A stretch of DNA of 60,812 bases from Eubacteriales bacterium (GTDB taxonomy: Bacteria; Bacillota; Clostridia; Lachnospirales; Lachnospiraceae). The notes below the pieces were generated by a model. That model was not told the origin of the DNA. It searched no databases and saw only the letters and a program-made list of their open reading frames with translations. The translations under genes and the position numbers were made by a program. This document shows positions 1 to 9,103 of this stretch, piece by piece. The stretch spans positions 1 through 60,812 of the forward strand of contig JAUNGC010000024.1 of assembly GCA_030524745.1 (NCBI GenBank), given 5' to 3'. Position 1 is the first letter of the stretch. Each line of letters opens with the position of its first letter.

Positions 1-210
1 CTTGAGGTTCTTTTTTGTTCAATTGGCATTATTTCTGAATTACAGGAATGCTCCTGTCATTTTCTTTCCCCGAATGCTCCCATATATTCTACAGCATATT
101 CATTATTTTCCGCCGCATACAGTGCATTCATTTTTCCAAAACGGCGCACAATAATCAGAAACGGGTTCTGACAAATCCCGCCCATATTCCGAAAAAGGAG
201 ACCATTCCAT
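1..210. other. Leader region upstream of the sulfite/nitrite reductase
   Basis: No gene recognised. The only clear signal is an AAAGGAG ribosome binding site about 10 bases before the ATG at 211. No convincing sigma-A promoter was found; weak TTG-containing -35-like stretches have no matching -10. The upstream gene lies outside the window. Confidence 0.4.
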
Positions 211-1749
211 ATGACCAACGACCTCTTCACCGAATACTTTCCCGATCTAACCCAATTTCGGGAAAAAACCTTACGCTTCCATCGGGGAGAACTTTCCGTC
301 GCCGAATACAAACTTTTTTCCGGCGGCTTCGGCAGCTACGCCCAGCGCGGCGGCCAAACCCACATGCTCCGCCTGCGCATGGCAGGCGGACGGCTCACGA
401 AAGAACGGCTGAAATTCATCGTCGACACCTGCGAAAAATATTGCGTCGGCAGAATCAAACTCACCTCCTGCCAGTCCGTACAGTTGCATGATTTAAAAGC
501 GGACGAACTTTGCAACATCATGGAAGCCGCCTGGCGGGCGGGCATGATCTCCCGGGGAGGCGGCGGAGACTTTCCCCGCAACGTCATGGCCTCCCCTTTA
601 TCCGGCGTCTCGTTGTCTGAGAATTTCGACGTGATGCCCTATGCGGAAGCGGCGGGCGAATATCTCATGGGCTTTATCAAAGCGGTCCGATTTCCCCGCA
701 AACTGAAAGTCTGCTTTTCTTCCTCCCCCGCAAACGAGCCCCACGCCACCTTCCGCGACCTGGGCTTTGCCGCCAATCCCGACCATACCTTCGACGTCTA
801 CGCCGCCGGGGGCCTGGGCGTCAAACCGCGTCTCGGCGTCCGCATGGCGCAGGGCGTTTCTCCCGCAGACGTTCTCTACCACATCAAAGCCATGGTGGAC
901 ACCTTCACCGCTTACGGCGACTACGAAAACCGGGCAAAATCCAGAAGCCGCTTTTTACAGGACACGCTGGGGCAGGAAGGGCTGATACAGGCTTATCAGG
1001 AAAAACTCTCCGAAGCGCTGTCCGTCGAACGCCTGACGCTTTCCATTCCCCAACATTCTGTCACAAAAAAAGGAAACGGACGGACCACTTCCCATAAGCG
1101 CATCCTTCCACAAAAACAGCCCGGCCTTTATGCCGTATCCTATCAGCCCATCGGCGGCTTTCTCTCTCCCATAAAGGCCGCGCAGCTTTGCCGCGCCATC
1201 GCGCCCATGGAAGAGGTGGAAATCCGTCTCACACCCGAAGGCGGGCTTTATCTGATCAACTGCGATGCCGCCGAAGCCGACCTGCTGTTAAAAATCACGG
1301 ACGACGGTGCGCAAACGCGCTTTGAAACCTCCACCGCCTGCGTCGGCGCGGATACCTGTCAGGTGGGAATCGGCCATTCCCAGGCATTGCTCAGCGACTG
1401 TATCGCTGCCGTCCGCCGGGAAAACTTTGCAGACGGCGTCCTTCCCAGGATTCACATTTCCGGCTGTCCCTCTTCCTGCGCCGCCCACCAGACCGCCGCC
1501 ATCGGCTTTCGGGGCGGCATGAAGCAAACGCCCGCCGGACCCAAACCCGCCTTCGCCGTCTTCACCGGCGGCAGCAGCCTGCAGGGACAGGAAACAATCG
1601 CCGAAACCGGCCGCCTCATCGCCGCCGCCGACATTCCGCGCTTCCTTACAGACCTTGGCCGCATGATCGCCGCCCAAAACACCACCTACGAAAAATGGCT
1701 CCCCCAACACAAAGATGCATTGCAGGACCTGATCAACAAATACGCGTAG
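211..1749 (+). CDS. Siroheme nitrite/sulfite reductase, ferredoxin-type
   Basis: A 512-residue one-subunit reductase of the NirA/Sir/CysI superfamily, expected to reduce sulfite to sulfide or nitrite to ammonia by six electrons in the cytoplasm. The siroheme/[4Fe-4S] signature is complete: Cys377-x5-Cys383 (ACVGADTC) and Cys419-x3-Cys423 (SGCPSSC). The duplicated ferredoxin-like halves of the family can be followed, with the first half about residues 45-300 and the second about 310-500. The ATG at 211 has an AAAGGAG site. No siroheme-synthesis or sulfate-activation genes lie alongside, so the substrate cannot be settled from context. The gene is monocistronic here and convergent with the DUF4132 gene. 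Confidence 0.88.
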   Translation: MTNDLFTEYFPDLTQFREKTLRFHRGELSVAEYKLFSGGFGSYAQRGGQTHMLRLRMAGGRLTKERLKFIVDTCEKYCVGRIKLTSCQSVQLHDLKADELCNIMEAAWRAGMISRGGGGDFPRNVMASPLSGVSLSENFDVMPYAEAAGEYLMGFIKAVRFPRKLKVCFSSSPANEPHATFRDLGFAANPDHTFDVYAAGGLGVKPRLGVRMAQGVSPADVLYHIKAMVDTFTAYGDYENRAKSRSRFLQDTLGQEGLIQAYQEKLSEALSVERLTLSIPQHSVTKKGNGRTTSHKRILPQKQPGLYAVSYQPIGGFLSPIKAAQLCRAIAPMEEVEIRLTPEGGLYLINCDAAEADLLLKITDDGAQTRFETSTACVGADTCQVGIGHSQALLSDCIAAVRRENFADGVLPRIHISGCPSSCAAHQTAAIGFRGGMKQTPAGPKPAFAVFTGGSSLQGQETIAETGRLIAAADIPRFLTDLGRMIAAQNTTYEKWLPQHKDALQDLINKYA

Positions 1750-1810
1750 ACGCATGATTCTATGCCCGGGCATCGCCAAACCCCTCCGTATTTTTGCGGC
1801 TGTAAGGCTC

Positions 1811-1860
1811 GATTGCCCGACAACCTGCCTCCCCCGGGGCACACAGCCTGCCGGGCAATC
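1811..1860. terminator. Inverted repeat between convergent genes
   Basis: GATTGCCCG at 1811-1819 pairs with CGGGCAATC at 1852-1860, enclosing a loop that itself contains CCCCCGGGG. It sits between the convergent reductase and DUF4132 genes, where a shared terminator is expected. No strong T-run follows on either strand, so this is tentative. Confidence 0.4.
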
Positions 1861-1866
1861 ACCCCC

Positions 1867-4800
1867 TTATCCGCCGATCTGACTCAGGATGTAGGGATCC
1901 TTTATTTTTTTATCCTGCGCAAAGAGCAGAATCTTCGACATGATCTCCGCCGTTTTGGGATCCTCATCCAGAAACGGCAAAAAGATTTTTCCTCTGGACT
2001 GGCTGTGCACCGGCAGCACATTGATCTGATGCCCGCCGAGTTGATGAATCACGCCGCTGCCCAGATGGATGCTATATCGCGCCCTGCTGCCCTCGATGAT
2101 GGCATGACTTTTCTCAAAGGTGACATTTTTCAGCCCGAACAGTTCCACATTAAACTGCGCGATCACCCTGCGCATTTCCACTGTGGAATGGCTGGTCTCC
2201 GGGTCCACGCCGCCCGCATGAGCGACGCTGACCGCCAGATCCACATCCCGCATCACCTCGGAATAAATGATGTCCGGCACCTCCCGGATTTTCATCTGCC
2301 GAAAGGTCTTGCGGTCATAGAACACCACATATTCCAGCGTCGGCGCTTCCACGTCCGCAGGTGAAAACCAGTCCGCCAGCGCATAAATTCCCGCAATAAT
2401 ATTTTCTTTATAATAAATCTTCTGCAAGCCCTCTTCCACATCCGCGATCCAGCGGCGTCCTTTTAAGCATGCCGCCGTTTTCTGGGGCTGAATCTGATTT
2501 CCCGCAAACATCAGGGAAACCTCTTTCTCCTGTTCCTCCGAAAGCTTCACATACAACTCCCGGAACACCTGCTTGAAGGGCTGACGGACATTTTCTCTTT
2601 GGCACAGATCGAAGAAATACCGCTGGAACGCGGGCCATTTGCCGGACCGGTACAGATCCCAGGGATGCGCCACCCGAAGAAGCGCGCCCTCGTCCAGTTC
2701 CTTCTCCGCCGGCACACCGTCAGCCTGCTGCGCTGGCTCTGTCAGTCCGCTTTTTGTCAGCAGGCCGATCCCCTGATCACAGACCCAGACCAGTCTTTCC
2801 AGAATCGCTTTTGCCACCGGATTTTCACACAGCTTCCGCAGTTCTCCGAAAGAATAGGCTTCGCTTTCTTCCATGCCCTGCTCAAACATTTTCACCGTTC
2901 TGGAATACTGCTGTTTCAGCTTCTTTTTAAATTCGGAAATCGCCAGAACCTCTTCGTTTTTCTTCAGCGCCGCGGGCACGGCCTTCTGCTTTTTGCTGCC
3001 TTTTGCAATCTCCAGCCCGGCGCTGCCCGACGCGTCGATCACAATTTTAAAGCAATACTCTCCGACCGTAATTCCTTCCAGATAATGCGCGTTCGCTTTT
3101 ACCAACTGCGTTTCCATGGCGAGGGTCAGCCGGGTCACATCCGAATAGCCCGCTGCGGTGGCCAGATTTTTCATCGCCATTTCCACCGCGCGCCCCTCGC
3201 TGGAGCGCCGCTGCGCGCCGAACTGCCTGCTTTCCTTTAAGAATTTCTGCAAAAACTCATACCGGCGCAGAATATCTTCCGTCCCCTTCACGGGCACGAC
3301 GCCGTAACTCATGAGCGTGTCCTTATTTCTTTTCTCAGCAATGGCTTCTTCCAGTTGGTCAAGACCGACCCTCTCCAGCGCCGCGTCCGCATATTTTCTG
3401 GCTCTGGAATGCTTGCTTCCGTCCGAAATATACTTCGCCGCGTTGTAAAGCCTGTGAAAACGCGCTTCCCCAAGTTCCCGGTAGGCGTCCCAAAACCAGT
3501 CCACATCAAAGGCGCCGTCGTTTAACTCCTCCTTTGTCAGCGGCGTATATTTTGCGATCATCGCCGCCTTCCGGTCGTCAAAGCGCTCATTCATATGGGC
3601 CATAAAATAATAACAGCCGGACTTCAATCCGTTCCAGCCCAGATATCCTTCCACGATATCCAGCCACTGCGGCGCATACATCGCCGTCTCGATCAGCCGC
3701 TCCTCCCGGATGCCGCTGCCCTTTAACAATTCGGCCAGCCTTTCGGAAGAGTCTTCCTTATCCGGCCAGCAAGCCTGCAGCAAATGACTTAAGCATTCCC
3801 GTTTTCCGTCTGAACGCCCGTAAAAGCCATAATAAGTTTTCCGGTCCAGGGAATCTTTTCCCAGCGCCGTCAAAATGGCGATCAGCCGCTTTCCCCCGTA
3901 AATTCTCCGGATCGCGCAGATGCTGTCCGAAAAAACGGTGGGCGAATCGCCGCGCTTTAATTCCACATCCAGTATCGTGTCCACAATCCGTAAATAGAAA
4001 TCGGTTCCCGCTTTAAAAACAGGGCTTTCCGGATCAACCTCTCCATCCGTCAAAAACGCCCTGTACTGCGTTTTTTCATACGGAAACAGCTTTTCCTTCA
4101 TCAAAATACCGAGCTGGTTTACCGCAGCCCGCAGGCCAATCACATCAAAAGCGGCATGATAAACGCTGTCCGCTTCGATCAGGCCCAGCGTATAAGCTTT
4201 CGCATAATCCGCCATGGTCAGCTTTGTCTCGCTGCCGGTTCCTCCATAAACGGCATAAGTGACGCCGGTCCTGTTTTTTTGCCCGCCGCAAAAGCCAAAC
4301 CTCTGATCCAGCCGGCAGTAAAGCCAGAACATTTCTTCAAATTCCCGGTCGTCCTTCCATTTTGCAACAGCATCCACCAGCTTATTCACTTTTGACGGGT
4401 ACAGAAAAGAACGTTTCGGTTCCGACCTGCCGCTGTAGGTCCCCCGGGCCGTCTGATACCAGAGCGCCTCGTTTGGCATTTCCTGCGTGATATATAAAAT
4501 CGCCTGTTTTGCGACATTTTCCGGAACGGGTTCCGGTTCCATGCTGCGCATAATTTCCAGCACCGTCAGAAGCGTGCTTCCCCAGAGTCCGTTCTGCGCA
4601 TATTTGCGGTCCGGCAGAGCATACCCTGACAAATCGGAAAACAGCTTCTTTTCATAGACTGCATAGAGCGCAACGTTCTCGATGCTCTGCGGCTGCATGC
4701 CCGGCAGGACCGCGAAATACAGATTCCATAAGACCTGCGGCGTTTTGATCCAGGTATCATAAAACTCCCGCCACAATTCGGGAAAAGGGTAACATTCATA

Positions 4801-7002
4801 AAGAGGCTTTGTGCCGTCCTCTCTCTGCACGCGGCGCAGGCCGTTGCACAGCAGACACTCCTCGCCCCCCAGATCCCGATATTCCCGCCTGCCGTTGGCG
4901 TCCAGAAAGGCGTTGAGCGCATTGAAAATACGGTCCAACTCTTTCTTCGTCAGGCAGAAGAACTCCTGCACCGTCTTAAGATCAGCCTTCTCCTCCGGAA
5001 CCTTCATGCTGACTGACGGATCATACAGGCCAAAGCCTTTTTTCTGCACGATTTCATCCGCGCTGCCGCTGCCCCTGATCTCGTCAATCAGAATTTTTTC
5101 CTTGGGCGTGGGCGCGCTCATTGCCGCCAGCAGGTCCGAAATCTGCTTATCCCATTTTCCTTCGGCGCCCTCTTTTTTCACGCTGCGCAAAAGATCCAGC
5201 GCTCCAAGATGCATTTCCTCTGATTTTTCCGAAAGCAGACGTCCCGCGCTTTCCAGAAGCTGCGCTTTTTCCTGTTTTCCCAGAAGCGTCAGCACGTTTT
5301 TGCGGATACCGCCGTCCTTATATTTCAAAAATCCTTCCAGTTTCCGGTATTCCTCCCCGGTCAGTTCCAGCTTATCTGCGATTTCATAAGCGGCCTTGCG
5401 GGACATGGTTTCCCGGTCCGCCACATAACCGATCAGACAATCCCTCTGTTTTTTAGTCGAAGGATTTTCCAGCAGCATGCCTACATACTGGCTGCGGCTG
5501 CTGTAGGTGCTTCCGTCGTTTCCTTCCCCGATTTCGGAGAGTTCCGGGCAGATTCTGTCAATCAGCGCGTCATCCTGGAGCGCATAAGCCAGAACCGCCA
5601 TGCGGATGACCAGCGCGCCCTTCGTCAGAACGGTGCTGTACCACGGAAAAATACAGGGAGAAAATACCAGTTTTTTCTTCGGCATGGACCGATACATTCC
5701 CATCAGGAGTTCAAAATGGCGGTAAGCTTCTTCCCGGCTCATGTAAAGATCGTTTACAACAATCCGCCAGTATACTCCTTTTTCCCGTTTCATGTCCGCC
5801 GCCTTCCAGACCAGCGAAGAAAAGCCCTGCATATAGGTCGGCAGAAACGCCGCCGCCATTTCAAAGTCGTCCGGACAGGCCTCCAGCATTTTTTTCGCCG
5901 TCACCGACGCAAAATATCCGTTTCCCAGCCCTATGTTAAAATAGGACATAGTCAGCTTCTGGTTTCTGCTGCCGTCTTTTATATAGCCCTCCATGACCTC
6001 CAGCGCATCCTGAACATTCCATGCGCCCAACGCCCATAAGCCGATCATGATATGGACAGAGTCGTTGCTTTTGGTCATCGCATATGCCTGCCCGCGGTCA
6101 TGCGCCGCCTGCACAATATCCGCAAACACCTTCTCCGTAATCCGGTCCACATGCTCGATGCCGCAGACCCCGGTCCAGGTCGCCACCGCCCTCTTCACCG
6201 CAGAAAAACGAAGCAGATCATTTTCCCGGATCGTATCGATGATCCGAAGGAAGGCTTCCATACAGCCGCAGTCCGCATTTTCACAGATGGCCTGCCGCAC
6301 GCCCTCCTGCAGCCGCGCCGCCAGCAAAAAATCGCACAGCATCTGATGCATCTGTCCGTCCGAACTTTTTACAATCGCCCGGATGATATCCGTCGTCACC
6401 ACCGCCGTATTGTTCTCTGAAAAAATAATCTCCCGGATGGCCCGGCGCACTTCCTCATCCCCCGCGTCGATCCGGGCCGCAAGGCAATCGTCAAAGTAAT
6501 ACATGCGCATCGGTGTATAGGCTGTCTTCTTATAATCCAGAAGTTCTCCGGGCAGTTCATTTTTCAGATAATCCGCCATGGAAACATGATAAATGCCAAA
6601 GGCGCGGTAGGTCTGCAAAAGCAAAAATACCTGCACCATGAACGGCCTGTAGGAGGGACTGCGCATGCTTCTGCGCCACATCCCCGCCGCATACTGAAAC
6701 TGATTGTATTTGTCGATGATCGTATAAAAATCATCCTGCCATTGTTTCGGTACACAACACTTCACAAGCTGCCCGTAATACTTTTTCATATATGCAGAAG
6801 GTTTCATCGTTCCATCGAAGCGCCATGCAGCCTGATACAGCGCCTTCTCCCGGTTTGTCTGCCATTCAGACCAGTCCTTCATTTCCTCCAGGATCTTTTT
6901 CTGCTCCGCCGTCAGCAAAAGAAGCGTCAGCCGATTTTCTTTCTTCCACGCCTCTTCATACTCTTCCGCCAGTTTCTTTCTGGTGTTCCAGTTGTATTCC
7001 AT
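1867..7002 (-). CDS. Giant DUF4132 domain protein
   Basis: A protein of about 1711 residues whose C-terminal region (around MRDVDLAVSVAHAGG, then VEMRR and a short GSGxIHQLGG segment) matches what I know of the DUF4132/DUF7737 (YehI/MolR-like) family. The first about 1100 residues are helix-rich and look like degenerate HEAT-type repeats; no signal peptide or membrane segment is visible. The start is placed at the ATG at 7002, because an AGAGGTGAGG ribosome binding site precedes it; the in-frame GTG at 7014 lies inside that site. It follows the 140-residue gene by 22 bases, last in a GNAT / small protein / DUF4132 operon. Biochemical function is unknown. Confidence 0.85.
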   Translation of the reverse strand: MEYNWNTRKKLAEEYEEAWKKENRLTLLLLTAEQKKILEEMKDWSEWQTNREKALYQAAWRFDGTMKPSAYMKKYYGQLVKCCVPKQWQDDFYTIIDKYNQFQYAAGMWRRSMRSPSYRPFMVQVFLLLQTYRAFGIYHVSMADYLKNELPGELLDYKKTAYTPMRMYYFDDCLAARIDAGDEEVRRAIREIIFSENNTAVVTTDIIRAIVKSSDGQMHQMLCDFLLAARLQEGVRQAICENADCGCMEAFLRIIDTIRENDLLRFSAVKRAVATWTGVCGIEHVDRITEKVFADIVQAAHDRGQAYAMTKSNDSVHIMIGLWALGAWNVQDALEVMEGYIKDGSRNQKLTMSYFNIGLGNGYFASVTAKKMLEACPDDFEMAAAFLPTYMQGFSSLVWKAADMKREKGVYWRIVVNDLYMSREEAYRHFELLMGMYRSMPKKKLVFSPCIFPWYSTVLTKGALVIRMAVLAYALQDDALIDRICPELSEIGEGNDGSTYSSRSQYVGMLLENPSTKKQRDCLIGYVADRETMSRKAAYEIADKLELTGEEYRKLEGFLKYKDGGIRKNVLTLLGKQEKAQLLESAGRLLSEKSEEMHLGALDLLRSVKKEGAEGKWDKQISDLLAAMSAPTPKEKILIDEIRGSGSADEIVQKKGFGLYDPSVSMKVPEEKADLKTVQEFFCLTKKELDRIFNALNAFLDANGRREYRDLGGEECLLCNGLRRVQREDGTKPLYECYPFPELWREFYDTWIKTPQVLWNLYFAVLPGMQPQSIENVALYAVYEKKLFSDLSGYALPDRKYAQNGLWGSTLLTVLEIMRSMEPEPVPENVAKQAILYITQEMPNEALWYQTARGTYSGRSEPKRSFLYPSKVNKLVDAVAKWKDDREFEEMFWLYCRLDQRFGFCGGQKNRTGVTYAVYGGTGSETKLTMADYAKAYTLGLIEADSVYHAAFDVIGLRAAVNQLGILMKEKLFPYEKTQYRAFLTDGEVDPESPVFKAGTDFYLRIVDTILDVELKRGDSPTVFSDSICAIRRIYGGKRLIAILTALGKDSLDRKTYYGFYGRSDGKRECLSHLLQACWPDKEDSSERLAELLKGSGIREERLIETAMYAPQWLDIVEGYLGWNGLKSGCYYFMAHMNERFDDRKAAMIAKYTPLTKEELNDGAFDVDWFWDAYRELGEARFHRLYNAAKYISDGSKHSRARKYADAALERVGLDQLEEAIAEKRNKDTLMSYGVVPVKGTEDILRRYEFLQKFLKESRQFGAQRRSSEGRAVEMAMKNLATAAGYSDVTRLTLAMETQLVKANAHYLEGITVGEYCFKIVIDASGSAGLEIAKGSKKQKAVPAALKKNEEVLAISEFKKKLKQQYSRTVKMFEQGMEESEAYSFGELRKLCENPVAKAILERLVWVCDQGIGLLTKSGLTEPAQQADGVPAEKELDEGALLRVAHPWDLYRSGKWPAFQRYFFDLCQRENVRQPFKQVFRELYVKLSEEQEKEVSLMFAGNQIQPQKTAACLKGRRWIADVEEGLQKIYYKENIIAGIYALADWFSPADVEAPTLEYVVFYDRKTFRQMKIREVPDIIYSEVMRDVDLAVSVAHAGGVDPETSHSTVEMRRVIAQFNVELFGLKNVTFEKSHAIIEGSRARYSIHLGSGVIHQLGGHQINVLPVHSQSRGKIFLPFLDEDPKTAEIMSKILLFAQDKKIKDPYILSQIGG

Positions 7003-7024
7003 GCTATTCCTCACCTCTTTCCTT

Positions 7025-7447
7025 TCACCACATTCTGCCCGCCAGCATCGTCAGCCGGACAAAGGTGACTTCGCTGTTCTCTTTTATTGTCAAAGGGTCT
7101 TCCGGTTTTTCCAGCCGTACCCCATCCACAAACGCCGCAACGATACCGTCTTCAAAGCATTGCAGCGCATTTTCAACCGCTTCCTTCTCTTGCACGCTCT
7201 CTGTCCCATAGTTTACGCCGAACGCAATTTTCCCCGCTGCCGCCCTGTCTTCCAGCTCCGCTCCGGAAAACACCTGCAGAATATCCGTCCCCGCTTCCCG
7301 CCGGCTGTTATAATCCGCGACGCAAAGCTTCACCGTCTCTTCCAGCAGTTCTTTGACCGTTGCCGGACATTTCGGGTATTCATAAACGACCTGACGAATG
7401 CCGCTTTTCTTTCCGGAAACGCTCTTTTTGTTCACTTTAATCTTCAT
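7025..7447 (-). CDS. Conserved small partner protein of DUF4132
   Basis: 140 residues, soluble, no family I can name. It starts MKIKVNKKSV and ends with a hydrophobic block, EVTFVRLTMLAGRMW. A beta-rich start, a middle helix and a beta/Gly end loosely suggest a beta-grasp (ubiquitin/ThiS-like) layout, but there is no terminal GG and this is speculation. The start overlaps the end of the GNAT gene by 11 bases, and the stop lies 22 bases before the DUF4132 start, so the three are probably translationally coupled. The tight coupling suggests it works with, or on, the DUF4132 protein. Confidence 0.75.
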   Translation of the reverse strand: MKIKVNKKSVSGKKSGIRQVVYEYPKCPATVKELLEETVKLCVADYNSRREAGTDILQVFSGAELEDRAAAGKIAFGVNYGTESVQEKEAVENALQCFEDGIVAAFVDGVRLEKPEDPLTIKENSEVTFVRLTMLAGRMW

Positions 7448-8309
7448 GCCCCGCCTCGCTTATCTCCATTTCGTAAAATATACACATCCTGCCGTCCGTT
7501 TCCGCAACGTTATCCACAGTAAATCCCAGTTTTTCACACAGCCGCCGGGATTTGAAATTATCCTGATCCACCACGGCGCGAACCCGGTCAAGTTCCAGTT
7601 CTTCTTTCGCATATTGAAGCACTGCCCGGCACGCCTCCTGTGCATATCCCTTCCGCCTGTATGGGGACGCAATGGCAAATCCCAGTTCCGGCGTTTCAAA
7701 GCCGTCCCGCATTTGCAGACCTGCCATGCCCACCGGCCTGCCGCTTTCCTTCTCCACTACTAGCCAGATGCCGAATCCGTAAAAACCGTACACGTTGTGC
7801 CGGTATGCCGCCAGCTTTTGTCGTTCCGTTTCCCAATCATGACTCAATCCGCCCAGAAACCGGGCCGCCTCTTCGTCTCTCTGCATTTCATATAAAAAAT
7901 CCAGGTCCGCTTCCGTCATTTCGCGCAAAACAAGCCGGGGCGTCTCGCAAATATGCCAGGGCAGATTGCGGCTACGCCGCCACACCCGCCGTAAAAATTC
8001 TTCCGGTAGCCAGTCAGGCAGTCCCGTCTCTTCGGCCGCTGCAAGCTGCGCTTTCCAACCGGGCGCTCCCTCCGGCAAAACCGCCGCGCTTCCATCCCTG
8101 TCTTCATCCGCGTTTTTGTCCTGCGGCGTCTCTGCGCACCATTCCACGCCGCCGCAGAAGTCATTTTTATTTTCCGGAGTGATCAGATAGACGACGCATG
8201 CCCCGTCTTTTGCAAGCGCTTCCGCTTTTTGCGCGCTGTCCGTCAGCCAGACCTGCGCGCCATCCTGTTTTAACTCCCATTTTTTTATGAAAGTTTTGTT
8301 ATTTTTCAA
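7437..8309 (-). CDS. GNAT family N-acetyltransferase
   Basis: The C-terminal half (about residues 130-285) is a RimJ/RimL-type GNAT domain: it begins RLVLREMTEADLDFLYEMQ and has the acetyl-CoA loop YRRKGYAQEA followed by NFKSRRLCEKLGF. The N-terminal about 120 residues are not recognised. The frame stays open far upstream to 8603, but that part overlaps the divergent cyclophilin gene. I place the start at the TTG at 8309, because AAAGGA lies 6 bases before it; this choice is uncertain. First gene of the GNAT / 140-residue protein / DUF4132 operon. The substrate is unknown. Confidence 0.75.
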   Translation of the reverse strand: MKNNKTFIKKWELKQDGAQVWLTDSAQKAEALAKDGACVVYLITPENKNDFCGGVEWCAETPQDKNADEDRDGSAAVLPEGAPGWKAQLAAAEETGLPDWLPEEFLRRVWRRSRNLPWHICETPRLVLREMTEADLDFLYEMQRDEEAARFLGGLSHDWETERQKLAAYRHNVYGFYGFGIWLVVEKESGRPVGMAGLQMRDGFETPELGFAIASPYRRKGYAQEACRAVLQYAKEELELDRVRAVVDQDNFKSRRLCEKLGFTVDNVAETDGRMCIFYEMEISEAGHED

Positions 8310-8459
8310 ACCGAATCCTTTACGCCTTCCCACTTTTCCAGTACAATAGTAACTGTTCCGGCCAGGCATCCATGCGCGTTTTATCTGATACGCTGCAGGA
8401 ATCATGCCGCCGGATGACTTTATCATAATACAATTTAAATAAGAAAGGAAGTTCTTATT

Positions 8460-8990
8460 ATGGCACAGAATCCGATTGTTACAATAACCATGGAAAACGG
8501 CGGCATAATCAAAGCGGAACTTTATCCCGAAATCGCTCCCGAATCCGTCAACAACTTCATCAGTCTGATTCAGAAAAATTTTTACGACGGCGTTATTTTC
8601 CACCGCGTCATCAAAGGCTTCATGATTCAGGGCGGCGATCCTGAAGGCACCGGTATGGGCGGCCCCGGCTACTGCATCAAGGGGGAATTTTCCTCCAACG
8701 GTTTTCCCAATAACTTAAAACACACCGCAGGCGTTCTTTCCATGGCCCGCACGATGATTCCCGACTCCGCAGGCAGCCAGTTTTTCATCATGCACAAGGA
8801 CTCCCCGCATCTGGACGGCGAATATGCAGCCTTCGGCAAAGTAATCGAAGGAATCGAGGTTGTGAACGCGATTGCTGAAACGAAAACCGACTGGTCCGAC
8901 AGACCCAGAGAAGAGCAGAAAATTAAGACCATGACAGTGGAAACATTCGGCGTAGATTATCCCGAACCGCAGAAGCTGAAAGAAAGATAA
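8460..8990 (+). CDS. Cyclophilin-type peptidyl-prolyl cis-trans isomerase
   Basis: 176 residues, cytoplasmic (no signal peptide). The catalytic core is intact: FHRVIKGFMIQGGDPEGTG (Arg of the active site and the Gln-Gly-Gly-Asp block), then SAGSQFFIMH. It catalyses isomerisation of Xaa-Pro bonds during folding. The ATG at 8460 follows AAAGGAAG. Divergent from the GNAT operon and followed by a strong intrinsic terminator, so it is monocistronic. Confidence 0.93.
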   Translation: MAQNPIVTITMENGGIIKAELYPEIAPESVNNFISLIQKNFYDGVIFHRVIKGFMIQGGDPEGTGMGGPGYCIKGEFSSNGFPNNLKHTAGVLSMARTMIPDSAGSQFFIMHKDSPHLDGEYAAFGKVIEGIEVVNAIAETKTDWSDRPREEQKIKTMTVETFGVDYPEPQKLKER

Positions 8991-9005
8991 ACACCTATAT
9001 AGCGT

Positions 9006-9037
9006 AAGGGCTGGATCATTTCGTTCCAGCCCTTTTT
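9006..9037 (+). terminator. Intrinsic terminator of the cyclophilin gene
   Basis: AAGGGCTGGA (9006-9015) pairs perfectly with TCCAGCCCTT (9025-9034), followed by T residues. The A-rich left side may also serve the opposite strand. Confidence 0.85.
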
Positions 9038-9103
9038 CCTATTATTTTCCATTTTTTATGAAGCTGCAGGCGCACCGCTGCACAGCAGCATTTCTCCTTT
9101 TTT

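Noticed and set aside
1288-1842. Open frame of 184 codons opposite the reductase
   Set aside because: Antisense to a well-conserved gene; low-complexity Gly/Ala/Arg content from GC-rich codon shadowing; no ribosome binding site.
8310-8603. N-terminal extension of the GNAT protein to 388 residues
   Set aside because: It would overlap the start of the divergent cyclophilin gene, and its residues resemble no GNAT extension; a TTG with AAAGGA at 8309 is more likely.
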